Source: an uncultured beta proteobacterium
Lineage (GTDB): Bacteria > Pseudomonadota > Gammaproteobacteria > Burkholderiales > Burkholderiaceae_C
NCBI GenBank assembly: GCA_903828235.1
Contig: CAIKLM010000070.1
Coordinates: 1 to 56,641, forward strand
DNA: 56,641 bases
Reading direction: 5' to 3'
Part shown: in pieces, positions 53,503-56,641 of the stretch
How positions within the stretch are numbered: the first letter of the stretch is position 1
Layout of the letters: each line of letters begins with the position of its first letter
Program-made: the position numbers and the translations under genes
Notes under the pieces: generated by a model
What the model was told of the DNA's origin: nothing
Databases searched by the model: none
Seen by the model: the letters and a program-made list of their open reading frames with translations, nothing else

Positions 53503-56500
53503 GTGAACACCCCTCCCGGCCGCCGGGCCCGCGCTGCCGTGCCGCCCGCCCCGGCCGCCGCCGCCCGCCCGGTCCCCCCGATCACCTTCCCCGAGTCGCT
53601 GCCGGTTTCCGGCCGGCGCGACGAGATCGCGCGCGCGATCCGCGAGCACCCGGTGGTCATCGTCTGCGGCGAGACCGGCTCGGGCAAGACCACGCAGTTG
53701 CCCAAGATCTGCCTGCAACTCGGCCGCGGCCTGGGCGCCGGCGGCCGCGGGCTGATCGGCCACACGCAGCCGCGGCGCATCGCGGCCAGCAGCGTGGCCA
53801 AGCGCATCGCGGAGGAGCTGGGTTCGCCGCTGGGCGAGGTGGTGGGCTACAAGGTGCGCTTCCAGGACCGGCTGCAGCCCGGCGCCAGCGTCAAGCTGAT
53901 GACCGACGGCATCCTCCTTGCCGAGACCGAGGGCGACCCGCTGCTGAAGGCCTACGACACGCTGATCATCGACGAGGCCCACGAACGCAGCCTGAACATC
54001 GACTTCCTGCTCGGCTATCTCAAGGAGGTGCTCGCGCGGCGTCCCGACCTGAAGCTGATCGTCACGTCGGCCACCATCGACGCCGAGCGCTTTGCCAAAC
54101 ACTTCGCCAGCCGGCACGGGCCGGCGCCGGTGATCCAGGTCTCGGGGCGCCTGTTCCCTGTGGAGCAGCGCTGGCGCCCCTTTGAGGAAAGCCGCGAGCG
54201 CGACCTGAACGACGCCATCGCCGACGCGGTGGACGAGCTCTGGGCCGGCGGCCAGCGCGGCGACATCCTCGTCTTCCTGCCCGGCGAGCGCGAGATCCGC
54301 GAGGCCGCCGACCACCTGCGCCGGCACCTGGCGCAGGCGCAGAAGGGCGGGCCGCCGGCGGAGATCCTGCCCCTGTTCGCGCGACTGAGCCAGGCCGAGC
54401 AGGATCGCGTCTTCGTGGCCGGCAACGGCCGCCGCATCGTGCTGGCCACCAACGTGGCCGAGACCTCGCTGACGGTGCCCGGCATCCGCTTCGTCATCGA
54501 CAGCGGGCTGGCGCGCGTCAAGCGCTACAGCTTCCGCAACAAGGTCGAGCAGCTGCAGGTCGAGCCCATCAGCCAGGCCGCGGCCGCGCAGCGTGCCGGC
54601 CGCTGCGGGCGCGTGGCCGACGGCGTCTGCATCCGGCTGTACGACGAGGCCGGCTTCGTCGGGCGGCCGCGCTTCACCGACCCCGAGATCCTGCGCTCCA
54701 GCCTGGCGGGCGTGATCCTGCGCATGAAGTCGCTGCACCTGGGGGTGGTGGAGGACTTCCCCTTCGTCGAGCCGCCGCCGCGAAAGGCCATCGCCGACGG
54801 CTACGCGCTGCTGGCCGAGCTGGGCGCCGTGGACGAGGCCAACGAGCTGACGGCCACGGGCCGCGAGCTGGCCCGGCTGCCGCTGGACCCGCGGGTGGGC
54901 CGCATGATCCTGGAGGCCCGCGACCGCCAGGCGCTGACGGAGGTGCTGGTGATCGCCGCGGGGCTGTCGGGCCAGGACGTGCGCGACCGCCCGCAGGAGC
55001 AACAGCAGGCCGCCGACCAGAAGCACCAGCCCTTCGACGACGAGCGCTCGGAGTTCATGGGCACGCTCAAGCTCTGGAATTGGGTGGAGGAGGGGCGCGG
55101 GCGGAGCGGGGAGGAGCCGGCCGTCCCAGCGGACGGCCGGACCCGCGGAGCCGGCCCGGCCCACCAGCCGGGCCGAGGGGGTGGCACGCAGGCCGTCCAC
55201 AAGCTCACCAACCGCCAGCAGGAGCAGCGGCTGCGCGAGCACTTCATCAGCCCGCGCCGCGTGCGCGAGTGGCGCGACATCCACAGCCAGCTGCACACCG
55301 TGGTGGCCGAACAGGGCTGGCGCCTGAACACGCTGCCGGCCAGCTACGAGCAGATCCACCTGTCGCTGCTGGCGGGCCTGCTGGGCAACGTGGGCTGCAA
55401 GGTCGACGACGAGGAGAGCTACCTGGGTGCGCGGGGCATCAAGTTCTGGCGGCACCCGGGGGCCAACCTCAGCAAGAAGCCCGGCCGCTGGCTGATGGCC
55501 GCGGAGCTGGTGGAGACCACCCGGCTGTATGGGCGCGGGCTGGCGGCCATCGAGCCGACCTGGATCCCGCCGCTGGCCGGCCACCTGTTGAAGAAGCAGC
55601 TGCTGGAGCCGCACTGGGAGAAGAAGGCCGCCGAGGTGGTGGCGCTGGAGCGCGCCACGCTCTACGGCATCGTCGTCTACAGCAACCGGCGCGTGGCCTA
55701 CGCGACGCTGGACGCCCAGGGCGCGCGCGCGATCTTCATCCGCGAGGCGCTGGTGGAGGGCCTGCGCGAGGACACCTTCGATGCCGTGTGGGAGAGGAAG
55801 CTGCCCTTCCTGGCGCACAACCGCCGGGTCGTGCGCCAGGTGCAGGAGCTGGAGCACAAGGCGCGCCGGCAGGACGTGCTGGTGGACGACGAGCTGATCG
55901 CCGCCTTCTACGAGCAGCAGCTGCCCGCCGACGTGGTGGGCGGCAGCAGCCTGGAGAAGTGGTATCGCGAGGAGGTGAAGCGCCAGCCGCGCCTGCTGCA
56001 GCTCACGCGCGACGAGCTGATGCGCCACGAGGCCGCGGGCATCACCACCGACGCGTTCCCGAAGACGCTGCGGCTGGGTGGCGTGGACTGCGCCGCCAGC
56101 TACCTGCACGAGCCGGGCGACCCCAAGGACGGCCTGACCGTGACGGTGCCGATCTACGCGCTGAACCCGGTGAGCGAGGAGCGTTGCGAGTGGCTGGTGC
56201 CGGGCATGCTGCACGCCAAGGTGCTGGCGCTGTGCAAGACGCTGCACCAGCGCCCGCGCTCGCGCCTGGTGCCGCTGCCGGACTTCGCGGCCGAGTTCTG
56301 CGAGACCGCGCCCTTTGCGCAGGGCAGCCTGCTGGAGGCGCTGCTCAAGGCCGTGCGCGAGCGCACGCAGCTGGCGGTGCAGCGCAACGACTTCAAGCTC
56401 GAGCAGCTGCCGCCGCACCACTTCATGCACCTGCGCGTGGTCGACGAGCACGGCCGGCAGCTCGGCGCCGGCCGCGACATCGCGGCGCTGAAGGCCGAGC

Positions 56501-56641
56501 TGGGCGGGCAGGCGCGCAACGCCTTCCAGGCCCTGGCGGCGCTCAAGGTGGCCGCTCCCGCCGTGCCGGCGGCCAGCCCCCCGGCGCCTGCGCCGGCCGG
56601 CCGCGGCGTGCAGGCGGTGATCGCCGTGCCGCCGCCGGCCC
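53503..56641 (+). CDS. hrpA: ATP-dependent RNA helicase HrpA (partial, 3' end outside window)
   Basis: A DEAH-box RNA helicase, 1046 codons visible with no stop before the window ends. The start is GTG 53503, after a -10 box. Walker A is GETGSGKTTQL at residues 56-66, DEAH is at 157-160 (IIDEAHERSLNIDFLL), and the SAT motif is VTSATIDAERFAKHF. Helicase motifs V and VI follow as VLATNVAETSLTVPGIRFV and AAQRAGRCGRVADG. Residues 531-565 form a Gly/Arg/Pro-rich segment encoded by two perfect palindromes, in a region that varies in length in this family. The HrpA C-terminal domain follows normally. Confidence 0.95.
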   Translation, partial: MNTPPGRRARAAVPPAPAAAARPVPPITFPESLPVSGRRDEIARAIREHPVVIVCGETGSGKTTQLPKICLQLGRGLGAGGRGLIGHTQPRRIAASSVAKRIAEELGSPLGEVVGYKVRFQDRLQPGASVKLMTDGILLAETEGDPLLKAYDTLIIDEAHERSLNIDFLLGYLKEVLARRPDLKLIVTSATIDAERFAKHFASRHGPAPVIQVSGRLFPVEQRWRPFEESRERDLNDAIADAVDELWAGGQRGDILVFLPGEREIREAADHLRRHLAQAQKGGPPAEILPLFARLSQAEQDRVFVAGNGRRIVLATNVAETSLTVPGIRFVIDSGLARVKRYSFRNKVEQLQVEPISQAAAAQRAGRCGRVADGVCIRLYDEAGFVGRPRFTDPEILRSSLAGVILRMKSLHLGVVEDFPFVEPPPRKAIADGYALLAELGAVDEANELTATGRELARLPLDPRVGRMILEARDRQALTEVLVIAAGLSGQDVRDRPQEQQQAADQKHQPFDDERSEFMGTLKLWNWVEEGRGRSGEEPAVPADGRTRGAGPAHQPGRGGGTQAVHKLTNRQQEQRLREHFISPRRVREWRDIHSQLHTVVAEQGWRLNTLPASYEQIHLSLLAGLLGNVGCKVDDEESYLGARGIKFWRHPGANLSKKPGRWLMAAELVETTRLYGRGLAAIEPTWIPPLAGHLLKKQLLEPHWEKKAAEVVALERATLYGIVVYSNRRVAYATLDAQGARAIFIREALVEGLREDTFDAVWERKLPFLAHNRRVVRQVQELEHKARRQDVLVDDELIAAFYEQQLPADVVGGSSLEKWYREEVKRQPRLLQLTRDELMRHEAAGITTDAFPKTLRLGGVDCAASYLHEPGDPKDGLTVTVPIYALNPVSEERCEWLVPGMLHAKVLALCKTLHQRPRSRLVPLPDFAAEFCETAPFAQGSLLEALLKAVRERTQLAVQRNDFKLEQLPPHHFMHLRVVDEHGRQLGAGRDIAALKAELGGQARNAFQALAALKVAAPAVPAASPPAPAPAGRGVQAVIAVPPPA
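55117..55175 (+). repeat. Two in-frame palindromes inside hrpA
   Basis: CCGGCCGTC and GACGGCCGG (55117-55140) are exact inverted repeats around CCAGCG. CGGCCCGGC and GCCGGGCCG (55152-55175) are exact inverted repeats around CCACCA. Together they fall within the roughly 35-residue Gly/Arg/Pro-rich segment between LWNWVEEG and HKLTNRQQEQ, without breaking the frame. Composition and structure resemble intergenic palindromic repeats. Confidence 0.65.

Noticed and set aside
51047..53506. An 819-codon plus-strand frame opposite argA
   Set aside because: It is antisense to argA, yggX and the H-NS-like gene and runs out of frame through the VOC gene.
53434..56451. A 1005-codon open frame on the minus strand opposite hrpA
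   Set aside because: The plus strand encodes a clear HrpA with all helicase motifs. In very GC-rich DNA the opposite frames stay open by chance, and this translation is low-complexity (Leu/Ala/Gln/Arg/His) without a family match.

Overview
The window is very GC-rich, densely packed bacterial DNA. The gene set points to a betaproteobacterium of the order Burkholderiales, probably near the Rubrivivax/Leptothrix/Comamonadaceae group. The evidence is the dnaX-ybaB-recR block, Bug/TctC-type solute receptors, the dnaG-rpoD pair with a long RpoD, the argA and yggX types, and a REP-like intergenic repeat. This assignment is inference from protein families, not from a database search. I saw no rRNA, tRNA, insertion sequence, prophage or CRISPR array.

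Layout: 1-1509 holds the end of dnaX, then ybaB and recR. 1519-5753 (minus) holds a DUF2189 membrane protein, lspA and ileS. 5987-6832 is a MipA/OmpV-like outer-membrane protein. 6869-8946 (minus) is ribF overlapped by a GT4 glycosyltransferase. 9154-14788 is a surface-glycan cluster with two GT2 enzymes, two DUF5672 proteins, an FkbM methyltransferase and one further glycosyltransferase. 14781-18309 (minus) is a fully overlapping chain: hybrid histidine kinase, P1-family peptidase and rsuA-like pseudouridine synthase. 18460-20782 (minus) encodes a heteromeric-type acyl-CoA dehydrogenase pair. 20870-22014 (minus) is yajQ plus a retropepsin-like protease, divergent from murB.

23133-30831 is mixed metabolism: a VC0807-type membrane protein, a small unknown protein, a 2OG-Fe dioxygenase coupled to a PLP ammonia-lyase, an S10 peptidase, phosphofructokinase, a DUF985 cupin, a duplicated repeat, an SDR and a flavin reductase. 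30909-34249 holds an orphan Bug receptor, an RluA-type pseudouridine synthase, and rsgA behind an unusual leader. 34366-40848 is a complete tricarboxylate-transport locus, tctCBA divergent from tctDE plus an MFS transporter. 40852-43302 (minus) is a cyclase-FHA protein, a single-domain response regulator and hemH.

43343-52975 (minus) is a run of argA, yggX, an H-NS-like gene, a GGDEF-EAL protein, dnaG and rpoD, placing c-di-GMP signalling next to the replication and transcription core. 53079-53459 is a VOC protein, and the window ends inside hrpA.

The main themes are translational coupling, with eleven 4-base stop/start overlaps, promoter -10 boxes placed directly before start codons (likely leaderless mRNAs for murB and hrpA), and small palindromic elements both between genes and in frame inside hrpA. 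The most interesting candidates are the dioxygenase/ammonia-lyase pair, the rsgA leader, the DUF5672/FkbM/GT cluster and the palindromic inserts.
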